This document shows positions 15,678 to 25,099 of a DNA stretch of 64,000 nt, piece by piece. Each line of letters opens with the position of its first letter. Position 1 is the stretch's first letter. The notes under the pieces were generated by a model. The model saw only the letters and a list, made by a program, of their open reading frames with translations, did no database searches and was not told the DNA's origin. The stretch is from Jiella pelagia (GTDB taxonomy: Bacteria > Pseudomonadota > Alphaproteobacteria > Rhizobiales > Rhizobiaceae), in NCBI RefSeq assembly GCF_026898155.1, contig NZ_CP114029.1, positions 4,506,001 to 4,570,000 on the forward strand. Reading direction: 5' to 3'. A program made the translations under genes and the position numbers.

Positions 15678-17751
15678 TCACGCCCCCGCTTCGACGACCT
15701 CCACGCCTTCCATCTTCCGCCCCCGCCCGAGCTTTTCCCGTGGCAGGTGACAGCGGATGGCGTGGCCCTCGCCATCGAGCACAAAGGGCGGCTCCTCGGT
15801 CTCGCAGATCGTGGCGAACTTGCGCGGGCAGCGGGTGTTGAAGACGCAGCCGGAGGGCGGGTCGATCGGGCTGGGGATCTGGCCTTCCAGGCGAATGCGC
15901 TCGCCGCGTTCGCCGGTGACGGTCGGGGCAGCGGAGAGGAGCGCCTCGGTGTAGGGGTGGTGCGGGCCCTCGATGACCGATTGCGCGGGGCCGATCTCCA
16001 TCAGCCGGCCGAGATACATCACCGCGATCCGGTCCGACAGATGCCGCACGACGCCGAGATCGTGGGAGATCAGGATGTAGCTCACCTGCCGCTCGGCCTG
16101 GAGCTCCGACAGAAGGTTGAGGATCGCCGACTGCACCGAGACGTCGAGCGCCGAGGTCGGCTCGTCGCAGACGATGACGCGCGGATCGGCGGCGAAGGCT
16201 CTTGCGACGGCGACGCGCTGCTTCATGCCGCCGGAGAGCTGTCGGGGCTTGGCCGGCAGCTGGCGCGGCGTCAGCCGGACGGCCTCTAGCAACTGCCCGA
16301 CACGGGCCTGGCGCTCGGCTCCGCCGATGCCGGCGAGCTTTTCGACGGCCCGGCCAATGAGGTGTTTCACCGTATGGGCGCGATTGAGCGCCGAATCCGG
16401 GTTCTGGAAGATGATCTGGATCGCCTTCACAGCCTCGCGCGGGCGATGGTGGACGCTTGAAGGGACAGGCGTTCCGTCGAGGCTGATCTTGCCGTCGTCG
16501 TCATGTTCGGCGAGGCCGAGGACGAGATTGGCGAGGGTCGACTTGCCGGAGCCGCTCTCGCCGACGAGGCCGAGCGTTTCCCCCGGATCGAGCGTCAGCG
16601 AGACGTCGCGCAGCGCCTGGACCTTGCGGTTGCCGGGCAGGTCGTAGGTCTTCGACAGGTGCTCGAGCTTCAGGACCGGCTCGACATTCGGCCCGCGCTC
16701 GGGCGTGTTGACGGGCGGCGCCTCGCTCATGCGCGGCAGGTCGTCGACCTTGTCGTGGAAATGGCAGCGGCTGCCACGGCCCTTGCCGACGTCGTAGAGC
16801 GGCGGCTCGTCGACGCGGCAGCGCTCCTGAACGAGACCGCAGCGCGGGGCGAAGACGCAGCCCTGAGTGATCGAACCCGGCGGCGGCGGAAAGCCGGGAA
16901 TGTTGTCGAGCGCCGCGCCGCCCTTGAAGCCGGCGCGGGGCAGGCAGCGCAGGAGGCCGGCGGTGTAGGGATGGCGTGGATCGGAGAACAGGGCGCGGGC
17001 CGGCCCTTCCTCGACGAGCTTGCCGGCATAGAGCACGCCGACGCGGTTGCACAGCGAGGCGACGGCCGCGAGATTGTGGCTGATGAACAGGACGGCGGCG
17101 CCGAACTCCTGGCGCAGCGTGTCGACGAGATCGAGCACCTCGGCCTCGATGGTGGCGTCGAGGCCGGTGGTCGGCTCGTCTAGGATGAGCAGCGCCGGAT
17201 CCTTCGCCAGCGCCATGGCGATGACGACGCGCTGCTGCATGCCGCCCGACAGTTGATGCGGGAAGCTCGCCATGACGCGGGACGGATCGGAGATGCGCAC
17301 GCGGCCGAGCATATCCTCGCCGCGCTGTTTGGCCTCGCTGCCGGACGATCCGAGGATCTCGAAGACTTCGGCCATTTGGCGGCCGATGGTGAGCGAGGGG
17401 TTCAGCGCCTTGCCGGGGTCCTGGAAGACCATGGCGACGTCCTTGGCGCGCATGCGCCTGAGTTCCGTTGCGCCGAGGTCGGAGACGTCCTTGCCGGCGA
17501 CGCGGGCATGGCCGGAGGATATGCGCCCGTTCGCCGGCAGGACGCGCTGCAGCGCCAGCGCCACGGTCGACTTGCCGGAGCCGCTCTCGCCGACGAGACC
17601 GTAGGCTTCGCCGCGCTGGATCGTCAGGCTGACATTCGACAGGACGGGCAGGTCGCGGCCGCGGACGGTGTAGGCGACACTGAGATTGTCGAGCCTCGAG
17701 GGCAGGGCTCGTGTCGGCGGTCTCGCGGGGGATGGCTTGTGTATGGCTCAT
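15678..17751 (-). CDS. Peptide/opine-type ABC transporter, fused double ATPase (DppD-DppF), frame broken at GAGNCTC near the start
   Basis: About 690 residues after removing one base from GAGCCTC at 17691-17697. Two complete nucleotide-binding domains are fused. In both, Walker A is GESGSGKST, the signatures are LSGGMQQR and LSGGMKQR, and Walker B is followed by DEPT(T/S)xLD. Each half ends with the oligopeptide C-terminal domain holding CxxRCxxxxxxC-type clusters (CVFAPRCGLVQERC, CVFNTRCPRKFATIC). The start MSHTQAIPRETADTSPALE runs out of frame at E19; corrected, it reads ALELDNLSVAYTVRG, a normal first strand. The start overlaps the stop of the permease gene upstream by four bases. It energises the two permeases and binding protein encoded upstream. 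Confidence 0.9.
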
Positions 17752-18629
17752 TCGGCAACTGCCCGCTGGAGGCCTTCAGCGACGAGGTTCACCCCGACGA
17801 CGAGCGAGGCCGTCGCGACGGTGGCGGGCACGACGGTCCACCAGAAGCCGCCGACGAGGACGCCGTAGTTTTCGGCGATGGCGAGCCCCCAGTCGGGCGA
17901 GGGCGGCTGCACGCCGAAGCCGAGGAAGGAGAGCGAGGCGATGGTGAAGATCGCGTAGCCGAGCCGCACCGTCGCCTCGACGATGATCGGCGGCCAGATG
18001 TTCGGCAGGATCTCGACGAACATGATGTGCAGCGCGCCTTCGCCGCGCACCGCTGCGGCCGGGACGTAGTCGAGATGGCGCTCGGAGAGAACGGCGGCGC
18101 GCACCGTGCGGGCGACGAGCGGCGTGAAGACGAGGCCGACGACGACGATGACCGTCGGCGTCGACGGGCCGAGGGCGACCAGCACCATCAGGGCGACGAT
18201 GATCAGCGGCAGCGACAGCAGCACCTCGATGAGGCGGCCGATGATTGCGTCGACCCAGCCGCCGAAATAGCCCATCACGAGGCCGACCGCCGTGCCCAAG
18301 GTGGTCCCGAGAAGGGTGGCGAGGGGGGCGATGGTCAAGATGTCCCTGGCGCCGACGAGGACGCGGGAAAAGACGTCGCGGCCGATCTGGTCGGTGCCAA
18401 ACCAGTGCTCCGCCGACGGTGGCGCCAGGGTGTTGAGGAGATCGTCGGCCAGCGGATTGTAGGGCACGAAGTAAGGGGCGAAGGCAGCGCAGAAAGCCCA
18501 GAAGAGGACGATCACCGCGCCGACGAGAAAGGCCGGGCTGCGCAACAGGACGCCGACCGTCGTGCGCTCCTTCTTCGGGGCCGGAGCCGGCTCGGCTTCG
18601 GCGGCGGTCGTCTCCGCTGTCGCGCTCAT
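17748..18629 (-). CDS. Dpp-type ABC transporter permease, DppC family
   Basis: A 293-residue permease with an Ala/Pro-rich cytosolic tail, six predicted transmembrane helices and the BPD inner-membrane EAA-type loop (AAVRGEGALHIMFVEILPNIWPPI). The N-terminal WFGTDQIGRDVFSRVLVGAR is the diagnostic DppC sequence. The ATG at 18629 overlaps the true stop of dppB in an ATGA arrangement. In the given sequence no dppB stop is seen because an extra base in GAGCCTC at 18635-18641 puts the two genes in one frame, giving a false DppB-DppC fusion. It forms the translocation pore with the neighbouring DppB. Confidence 0.93.
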   Translation of the reverse strand: MSATAETTAAEAEPAPAPKKERTTVGVLLRSPAFLVGAVIVLFWAFCAAFAPYFVPYNPLADDLLNTLAPPSAEHWFGTDQIGRDVFSRVLVGARDILTIAPLATLLGTTLGTAVGLVMGYFGGWVDAIIGRLIEVLLSLPLIIVALMVLVALGPSTPTVIVVVGLVFTPLVARTVRAAVLSERHLDYVPAAAVRGEGALHIMFVEILPNIWPPIIVEATVRLGYAIFTIASLSFLGFGVQPPSPDWGLAIAENYGVLVGGFWWTVVPATVATASLVVGVNLVAEGLQRAVAE

Positions 18630-19593
18630 CGGCCGAGCCTCAGCGCGCAGGCGGGGATTGAGCATGACGGTGATGCAGTCGGCGATCAGCGTCGCGACGA
18701 TGAAGAAGGCGCCGATCGTCAGAATGCCGGCCTGGAGCATGGCGAAATCCTTGGCCTTGGCGGCGGAAAGGACGAGATTGCCGATCCCCTGGTAGCGGAA
18801 CAGCGTCTCGACCACGACGAGGCCGCCGAGGGCGTAGCCGGTCTGGGCGGCGATGACCGTAATGGTCGGCACGAGGGCGTTGCGCAGGACGTGCCGCGTC
18901 AGCACCGTGCGCCAGGGCAGGCCCTTCAGGATGGCGGTGCGGGTGTAGTCGGAGGAGAGCGCCTCGACCGTGCCGGCCCTCGCCATCCGGGCAATGTAGC
19001 CGAAGAGGACGATGACCAGCGGCAGCGCCGGCAGAATGAGGTGTTTCAGCTGGGTGAGCGGGCCGGCGCCGGTCGGCCAGCTGGCCGAGAGCGGCAGCCA
19101 TCGCAGGATCACCGCGAAGACGAGAATCAGCGCGATCGCCGAGACAAATTCGGGGATGACGGTGAGCGACAGGCTGGCGACGGAGAGGATTCGGTCGAGC
19201 GGCTTGCCGGCGTTCAGCGCCGCGATCACCCCGGCGCCGACGCCGAGCGGCACGACGATGAGGAAGATCACGCCGACGAGTTTCAGCGATTTCAGCAGCG
19301 CGTCGCCGACGAAGGGCGCGACCGGCGCCCGGTAGGCGTAGGACTGGCCGAGATCCCCCTGCAGCATGCCGCCGACCCAGGAGAAGTACACCTCTACCGG
19401 TGGCCGGTCGGCGCCGAGCCTCCTTGTTGAGCGCGGCGACCGCCCTTGCGTCGGCAAGAGGCCCGAGGACGGCCCGGCCGGGATCGCCCGGCAGGACCTG
19501 GGCACCAAGGAAGACCACGACGCTGACCAGCCACAAGGTGAGAAGGCTGAGGCCCAGCCGGCGCAGCAGAAATCGCCCGAATGCCGATCCCAC
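18626..19593 (-). CDS. Dpp-type ABC transporter permease, DppB family, interrupted twice at GAGNCTC
   Basis: About 321 residues after removing one base at each of GAGCCTC 19416-19422 and 18635-18641. It starts with a GTG at 19593 just after the binding-protein stop: LLRRLGLSLLTLWLVSVVVFLGAQVLPGDP is the standard DppB N-terminus. The first lesion falls at NKE|LGADRPPVEVYFSWVGGMLQGDLG. The second hides the natural ending NPRLRAELGR-stop, which overlaps the dppC ATG. The family EAA loop is DYTRTAILKGLPWRTVLTRHVLRNALVP. With both sites repaired the length and topology are normal for DppB, which is strong evidence that the insertions are not old mutations. Confidence 0.87.
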
Positions 19594-19598
19594 GAGGC

Positions 19599-21260
19599 TC
19601 AGCCGACCGTGGCGTTCTGCAGGAAGAGCTGGCCCATCGCCGTCGGCTGGACGCCTTGTACGTTCGGGGCGGTGGCGGTCAGAAAGTTGTAGAAATACGG
19701 GAAGATGACCGGCGTTTCGTCGAGGAGGAGGCGCTGGATCTTGCCGGCGACGTCCTTCTGGGTGTCGAGATCGAGGGCGGCGACGTAGGTCTCGACCAGC
19801 TTGTCGTATTCGGCATTCTGGAAGTTGGCGGAATTCCAGGTGCCGTCGCTCTTCAAAGGTGCGGTGAGGAAGACGTTCGGGATGCCGCGATGGCCGTAGT
19901 CGGTCATGCCGAATTCCGAATCGAGCCAATCCGACTGGCCGGGGACCGCACTGCCGTAATAGGCGCCCGGATCCTCGATCTTCAGCGTGACGTTGATGCC
20001 GATCTCGGCCGCCGCGTTCTTGATCAGGCTGGCCAGCGCCGGCAGTTCCTGGATCGACATGGTGGTGAAGGTGGTGTCGAAGCCGGAGGTGCCGGCCTCC
20101 GCCATCAGCTGCTTGGCCTTCTCGATGTTCTTCGCCCGCTGCTCGACGGTCGGATCGGTGGAGGGGAAGACCGGCGCGAAGGGCGAATCGTTGCCGATGT
20201 CGGCCATGCCGCGGAACAGGCCCTGGATCAGCCTGGGCCGATCCAGCGTCAGCGCCATCGCCTGGCGCACGCGCTTGTCGGCGAAGGGGCCGGACTGGGT
20301 CTTCATGTGGATCTGGCGATGGGCGTTCGAGCGCAGCTCGATGATCTTCACGGCCGGATTGTTGAACAGGCTCTGGGAGCCCTGGACCGTTACCTGCTGG
20401 ACGACGTCGACCTGCCCGCCGAGCAGCGCCAGCACCTGCGGCTGCTGGTCGGCGTAGAAGCTCAGCTCGACCCGGTCGAGCTTCGGCTCGCCGCCCCAGT
20501 AGTCCGGGTTCTTGACGAAGGTCGCGCCGACCTTCGGCGTGTAGCGCTCGAGCTTGAACGGCCCCGTGGCGTTCATCTCGGCCTCGAAATTGCCGCTGTA
20601 GTCGGCCGGCAGGATGATGGCGTTGTAGTTGTCGGAGGAGAGGTAATAGGGGAAGTTGCCGTTCGGCGCGTCGAGATGGAAGGCGACCGTCAGGTCGTCG
20701 ACCTTGCGGGTGCCGCCCTTCGACAGGACGCCCTTGAAGGCCGAAAGCGCGTTCGAGCCGTTCTCCGGATCGGCGAGGCGCTCGATCGAGGCGACGACGT
20801 CGTCCGCCGTCATGGTGCGCCCATCGTGAAACTTGACGCCCTCGCGCAGCTTGAAGGTCCAGACGGTGCCGTCCTCGTTGGGCGACCATTCGGTGGCCAG
20901 CATCGGCTGCAGCACGAGGTCCGGCCCGTCCATCACCAGGAAGTCGCCGACCTGCTGCAGCACGAGGAGGCCGTACTGATCGGCCACCGTCACCGGGTCG
21001 ATGATGCCCGAAGGGGCGATCAGCGCGATGCGGATGGTGCCGCCGGGGGTGCCGGACTGGGCGAGGGCGCTGCCGATCGGATCGAAGCCGGCGGTCTTCA
21101 TCGCCGCGGCCATGAACGCCAGGGACAGGCCGACGCGGCTGCCGTGCCGCAGGAAGGATCGGCGATCCAGCCGGCCGGCGAGCAGCTCGTCGATAACGTG
21201 GTTTTGGACGTCCGTGCGGCCGAACCGCAAAGCCGCAAGATTGCTGATGGCACGAAACAT
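19599..21260 (-). CDS. Dpp-type ABC transporter periplasmic substrate-binding protein (SBP family 5)
   Basis: A 553-residue extracytoplasmic binding protein. The start at 21260 places DRRSFLRHG at about residues 28-36, followed by a hydrophobic stretch and an AxA-type cleavage region near SALAQSG: a twin-arginine signal peptide. Reading from the upstream ATG at 21491 would bury this signal. Mature-protein motifs include LREGVKFHDGRTMTADDVV and NPDYWGG, typical of SBP_bac_5 members that bind peptides, opines or amines. It heads the operon SBP-dppB-dppC-dppDF on the minus strand. Its position beside opine-oxidase-like genes suggests the ligand is the amine or opine-like compound that those enzymes degrade. 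Confidence 0.92.
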   Translation of the reverse strand: MFRAISNLAALRFGRTDVQNHVIDELLAGRLDRRSFLRHGSRVGLSLAFMAAAMKTAGFDPIGSALAQSGTPGGTIRIALIAPSGIIDPVTVADQYGLLVLQQVGDFLVMDGPDLVLQPMLATEWSPNEDGTVWTFKLREGVKFHDGRTMTADDVVASIERLADPENGSNALSAFKGVLSKGGTRKVDDLTVAFHLDAPNGNFPYYLSSDNYNAIILPADYSGNFEAEMNATGPFKLERYTPKVGATFVKNPDYWGGEPKLDRVELSFYADQQPQVLALLGGQVDVVQQVTVQGSQSLFNNPAVKIIELRSNAHRQIHMKTQSGPFADKRVRQAMALTLDRPRLIQGLFRGMADIGNDSPFAPVFPSTDPTVEQRAKNIEKAKQLMAEAGTSGFDTTFTTMSIQELPALASLIKNAAAEIGINVTLKIEDPGAYYGSAVPGQSDWLDSEFGMTDYGHRGIPNVFLTAPLKSDGTWNSANFQNAEYDKLVETYVAALDLDTQKDVAGKIQRLLLDETPVIFPYFYNFLTATAPNVQGVQPTAMGQLFLQNATVG

Positions 21261-21741
21261 GAACCCGACCCCCTGAGTATTTGGAAACTCATTTGCCTGT
21301 TTGATGAACTGAAGCAATTTTTGAGCAAAAGGGAAAGGGGCCCGGCCGCCCCCGGTCGGCGATTTCCTTGCGATAGCGGTGGACAATGGATGCAGCCGCC
21401 GTAATCGACGCCGAATTGCAGATCGGCGGGCCGGCGATTCTTCGGCTCGGCGCGCGGCTGGTTCACGGGGTCCCTCCGTGCTCAACGTCATGCGGAAGGG
21501 TGGTTTGAATGCTTCCTCGAAAACCGGCTTCCAAAAGCGCGCTCGGATAACGCCTTGCTCTACCGCCTGACCGGCACGTCCTGCATTCGCTGGCGCAGGG
21601 AGGCGCAGGCCCCAATGCCATGCGGTGCGGAGGGACGAACCTGTCGCCCGGACGTTTGGAAGGCTTCACATCGGGCGGCGAAACGGTCTAGTCGTTGCAT
21701 GACACAACGGGCCGCTTGCGGTCCATTCCATCGAAGCGGCG
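21261..21741. other. Divergent intergenic region, promoter zone only
   Basis: The 481 bases separate divergent starts of the ABC operon (minus) and the GAPDH gene (plus). Readable ORFs here look like shadows with no family resemblance. It must contain both promoters. I could not identify a confident operator or -35/-10 pair by eye. Confidence 0.5.
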
Positions 21742-22773
21742 ATGACCCACCGACCCATCACCCTGGCGCTCAACGGCTTCGGCCGGATCGGCCGGACCAT
21801 TCTCAGGATCCTGTCGAAGGCCGGCAACGACGACCTGCGGCTGGTTCTGATCAACGACATCGAGCCGTTGGAATCCTGCGCCTATCTGTTCGAATACGAT
21901 TCGGTGTTCGGGCCCTATCCGGGACGCGTCGAGACGCGGCCGGGCATGCTGGTCGTCGACGACCGGGAAATCCCGTTCCATTGCGTGCGCGACATCTCGG
22001 CGTTTGACCTATCGGGCGTCGACGTCGTCCTCGAATGCACCGGCCACAACGATGATCGCGAGGCGATCGAACGCGGCCTGCGGGCAGGGGCGAGCGCTGT
22101 CCTGATTTCCGGCCCGTCGAAGGTTGCCGACGCCACTCTCGTCATCGGCGCCAATGACGGGCGCCTCGGGGAAGAGCGGGTCATCTCCAACGCTTCCTGC
22201 ACGACGAATGCACTGGCGCCGCTCTTGAAGATTCTGCACGACGCTTTCGGCGTCGTCGCCGGCCAGATGACCACCGTCCACTGCTACACCGGCAGCCAGC
22301 CGACCGTCGACAAGCCGCGCGGCGATGCGGCGCGCAGCCGGGCGGCGGCGCTCTCCATGGTGCCGACGACGACCAGCGCCGGCCGGCTGATCGGCCAGGT
22401 GCTGCCCGAACTCGCCGGCCGCATCGAGGCGCGCGCGATCCGCGTGCCGACCGCCAGCGTCTCGGCCATCGACCTTACGGTGTCGACCGAGCGCCCGGCG
22501 AGCGTTGCGGCCGTCAATTCGATTCTCCGGGAAAAGACCGGGATCTCGCCGGTGTTCGGCTGGACCGACAGGCCGCTGGTCTCCTCCGATCTGAGGGCCC
22601 GGCCGGAATCGATCATCATCGCCGGGCCGGAAACGTCGCTTGCGGGCGGCCTTCTGAGGGTGTTCGGTTGGTACGACAACGAATGGGGCTTTTCGTGCAG
22701 AATGCTGGAAATGGCACGCATGATCGGCCAACGAAATCATCAGGGAAGAGAGACGCCGCATGTCGAACGATGA
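21742..22773 (+). CDS. Glyceraldehyde-3-phosphate dehydrogenase family protein (type I)
   Basis: A 343-residue GAPDH. The NAD(P)-binding motif is NGFGRIGRTILR and the active site SNASCTTNALAPLLK holds the catalytic cysteine. HCYTGSQPTVD contains the catalytic histidine, and the C-terminal WYDNEWGFSCR is diagnostic. The residue after the glycine-rich strand (LINDIE) keeps the Asp that favours NAD. It reads TGSQ where canonical GapA usually has TxxQ with a downstream D-K-R segment, and is more like GapB/Epd-type paralogues, so erythrose-4-phosphate dehydrogenase or a gluconeogenic role is possible. It overlaps the malic enzyme gene by 14 bases, implying co-expression. Confidence 0.9.
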   Translation: MTHRPITLALNGFGRIGRTILRILSKAGNDDLRLVLINDIEPLESCAYLFEYDSVFGPYPGRVETRPGMLVVDDREIPFHCVRDISAFDLSGVDVVLECTGHNDDREAIERGLRAGASAVLISGPSKVADATLVIGANDGRLGEERVISNASCTTNALAPLLKILHDAFGVVAGQMTTVHCYTGSQPTVDKPRGDAARSRAAALSMVPTTTSAGRLIGQVLPELAGRIEARAIRVPTASVSAIDLTVSTERPASVAAVNSILREKTGISPVFGWTDRPLVSSDLRARPESIIIAGPETSLAGGLLRVFGWYDNEWGFSCRMLEMARMIGQRNHQGRETPHVER

Positions 22774-25040
22774 CGCCAAGCCACTGTCGAAACGCCAGGA
22801 AGCGCTCGATTACCACGAGTTTCCGAAGCCCGGTAAACTGGAGATCCGCGCCACCAAGCCGATGACGACGGGGCGGGACCTTTCCAACGCCTATTCCCCA
22901 GGCGTTGCCGAGGCGTGCCTCGAAATCCAGAAGAACCTCGCCGACGCCGCCCGTTACACCGCCAAGGCCAATCTCGTCGCCGTGGTTTCCAATGGGACGG
23001 CCGTCCTCGGTCTCGGCAATATCGGGGCGCAGGCGTCCAAGCCCGTGATGGAGGGCAAGGCGGTCCTGTTCAAGAAGTTCGCCGGCGTCGACTGCTTCGA
23101 CATCGAGGTGAACGAGACTGATCCGGAAAAGCTCGCCGAGATCGTCGCCAGCCTCGAGCCGACCTTCGGCGCGATCAATCTGGAAGACATCAAGGCGCCG
23201 GAATGCTTCATCGTCGAGCGCCTCTGCCGCGAGAAGATGAACATTCCGGTCTTCCACGACGACCAGCACGGCACCGCCATCGTCGCCTCGGCGGCGGCGG
23301 TCAACGCGCTTCGCGTCGCCAGGAAGAACATCGAGGACATCAAGATCGTCGCGCTCGGCGCCGGGGCGGCCGGCATCGCCTGCCTGAAGATGTTCCTGGT
23401 GATGGGGGCGAAGCGCGAAAACATCACCATGCTGGATTCCAAGGGCGTGGTGCACCAGCGGCGCAACGACCTTTCGCCCGAAAAGGCCGAGTTCGCCCGC
23501 GAGACGGAAATGCGCACCACCCTGGAAGCCATGGAGGGCGCCGACCTCTTCCTCGGCGTTTCCGGGCCGGGGCTCCTCACCAAGGAGATGGTGTCGCGGA
23601 TGGCCGAGCGGCCGATCATCTTCGCGCTCGCCAATCCCACCCCGGAGATCATGCCGGAGGAGGCCCGCGAGGCCTCGCCCGGCGCGTTGATCGCCACCGG
23701 CCGGTCGGACTATCCGAACCAGGTCAACAACGTCCTGTGCTTCCCCTTCATCTTCCGCGGCGCGCTCGACGTCGGTGCCACCGAGATCAATGACGCGATG
23801 AAGCTCGCCTGCGTCGAGGCGATCGCCGGGCTTGCCCGCGAGACGGCGTCCGCCGAGGTCGGCCACGCCTATCGCGGCGAGCGCCTGACTTTCGGGCCGG
23901 AGTATCTGATCCCGAAACCCTTCGACCCGCGGCTCCTGCCGACCATCGCCTATGCCGTCGCCAAGGCGGCGATGGAATCCGGGGTCGCGACACGGCCGGT
24001 CGATCTCGAAGCCTACAGCGCCCGGCTGAACGCGCAGGTCTATCGCTCCTATTCGGTGATGCGCCGGGTGTTCGATGCCGCGAGGGCGTCGAGCCGGCGG
24101 ATCGTCTTTGCCGAAGGCGAGGACGAGCGTGTGCTGCGCACGGCCCAGGCGATGGTCGAGGAGACCCAGGACCGGCCGATCCTCATCGGCCGGCCGGACG
24201 TCGTCAGCGCCCGGCTGGAGCGCGAGGGGCTGAAGATCCGCGCCGGCGAGGACTTCGAGATCGTCAATCCGGAGGACGATCCGCGCTACCGCGACTATTG
24301 GGGCACCTATTACGAGCAGATGCGCCGGCGCGGCGTCTCGCCCGATCTCGCCCGCGCGGTGATGCGCACCAACACCACCGCGATCGCCGCCGTCATGGTC
24401 CATCGCGGCGAGGCCGACAGCATGATCTGCGGCACCTTCGGCGAGTATCGCTGGCATCTGGGCCATCTCACCCAGATCCTTTCGACCGGCGAGCTCCATC
24501 CGGTCGCCGCCTTGTCGCTGATCATTCTCGACAAGGGCCCGCTCTTCGTCGCCGACACCCATGTTCACATCACGCCCGACGCCGCCCAGGTCGCCGAAAC
24601 CGTCATCGCGGCGGCGCGTCACGTCCGCCGCTTCGGCGTCGAGCCGCAGATCGCCCTTTGTTCGAGGCTCGCAATTCGGCAATCTGGACAATGAGTCGGG
24701 CCGGGTGATGCGCGGCGCGATGAAGCTCCTCGACGAGAAGCATCTCGACTTCCAGTATGAGGGCGAGATGACCACGGACACCGCCCTCGACGCCGAGTTG
24801 CGCGACCGGTTGTTCCCCGGCGGTCGGCTGGAGGGTCGCGCGAACGTCCTCGTCTATGCCAACTCGGACGCGGCGGGCGCCGTGCGCAACATCCTGAAAT
24901 CGGTCGCCGGCGGCCTCGAGGTCGGGCCGATCCTGATGGGCATGGGCAACCGGGCGCATATCGTCACCCCCGGCGTGACAGTCCGCGGGCTGCTCAACAC
25001 GGCGGCGCTCGCCGGCTCGGCGGTGGCAAGCTACGGCTGA
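22760..25040 (+). CDS. maeB: NADP-dependent malic enzyme with C-terminal phosphotransacetylase-like domain, frame broken at GAGNCTC
   Basis: About 759 residues after removing one base from GAGGCTC at 24664-24670, the usual length of two-domain MaeB. Residues 1-~430 are the malic enzyme: EFPKPGKLEIRATKPM, AYSPGVAE, NLEDIKAPECF and VFHDDQHGTA with the metal and malate ligands, and the dinucleotide motif GAGAAGIACLKM. The remainder is the Pta-like domain found in many Gram-negative MaeBs, where it is regulatory (acetyl-CoA inhibition) rather than catalytic. The reading frame is lost near residue 635; corrected, IALCSSSQFGNLDNESG matches the family. The reaction is malate + NADP to pyruvate + CO2 + NADPH, feeding gluconeogenic or NADPH supply together with the overlapping GAPDH gene. 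Confidence 0.92.
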
Positions 25041-25048
25041 GGAGAGAG

Positions 25049-25082
25049 GCGGCGGCATTGCTGGCGGAAGGAGTGCCGCCGC
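25049..25082. terminator. Candidate bidirectional terminator between maeB and the convergent ABC-ATPase gene
   Basis: Arms GCGGCGGCA (25049-25057) and TGCCGCCGC (25074-25082) form a perfect 9-bp GC stem with a 16-base loop in the 59-base gap between convergent stops. Confidence 0.5.
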
Positions 25083-25099
25083 TGTTCTGCAGGTCTCGG

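Noticed and set aside
17253..19430. A long antisense ORF (725 residues) opposite the ABC transporter genes, and similar ones near 22616-24781 and 57134-59503
   Set aside because: They mirror strong genes in GC-rich DNA, have Asp/Arg/Gly-heavy composition and no domain match.
17748..19508. A 586-residue DppB-DppC fusion permease
   Set aside because: The open frame depends on the extra base in GAGCCTC at 18635-18641; the repaired text gives a normal dppB stop overlapping the dppC ATG.
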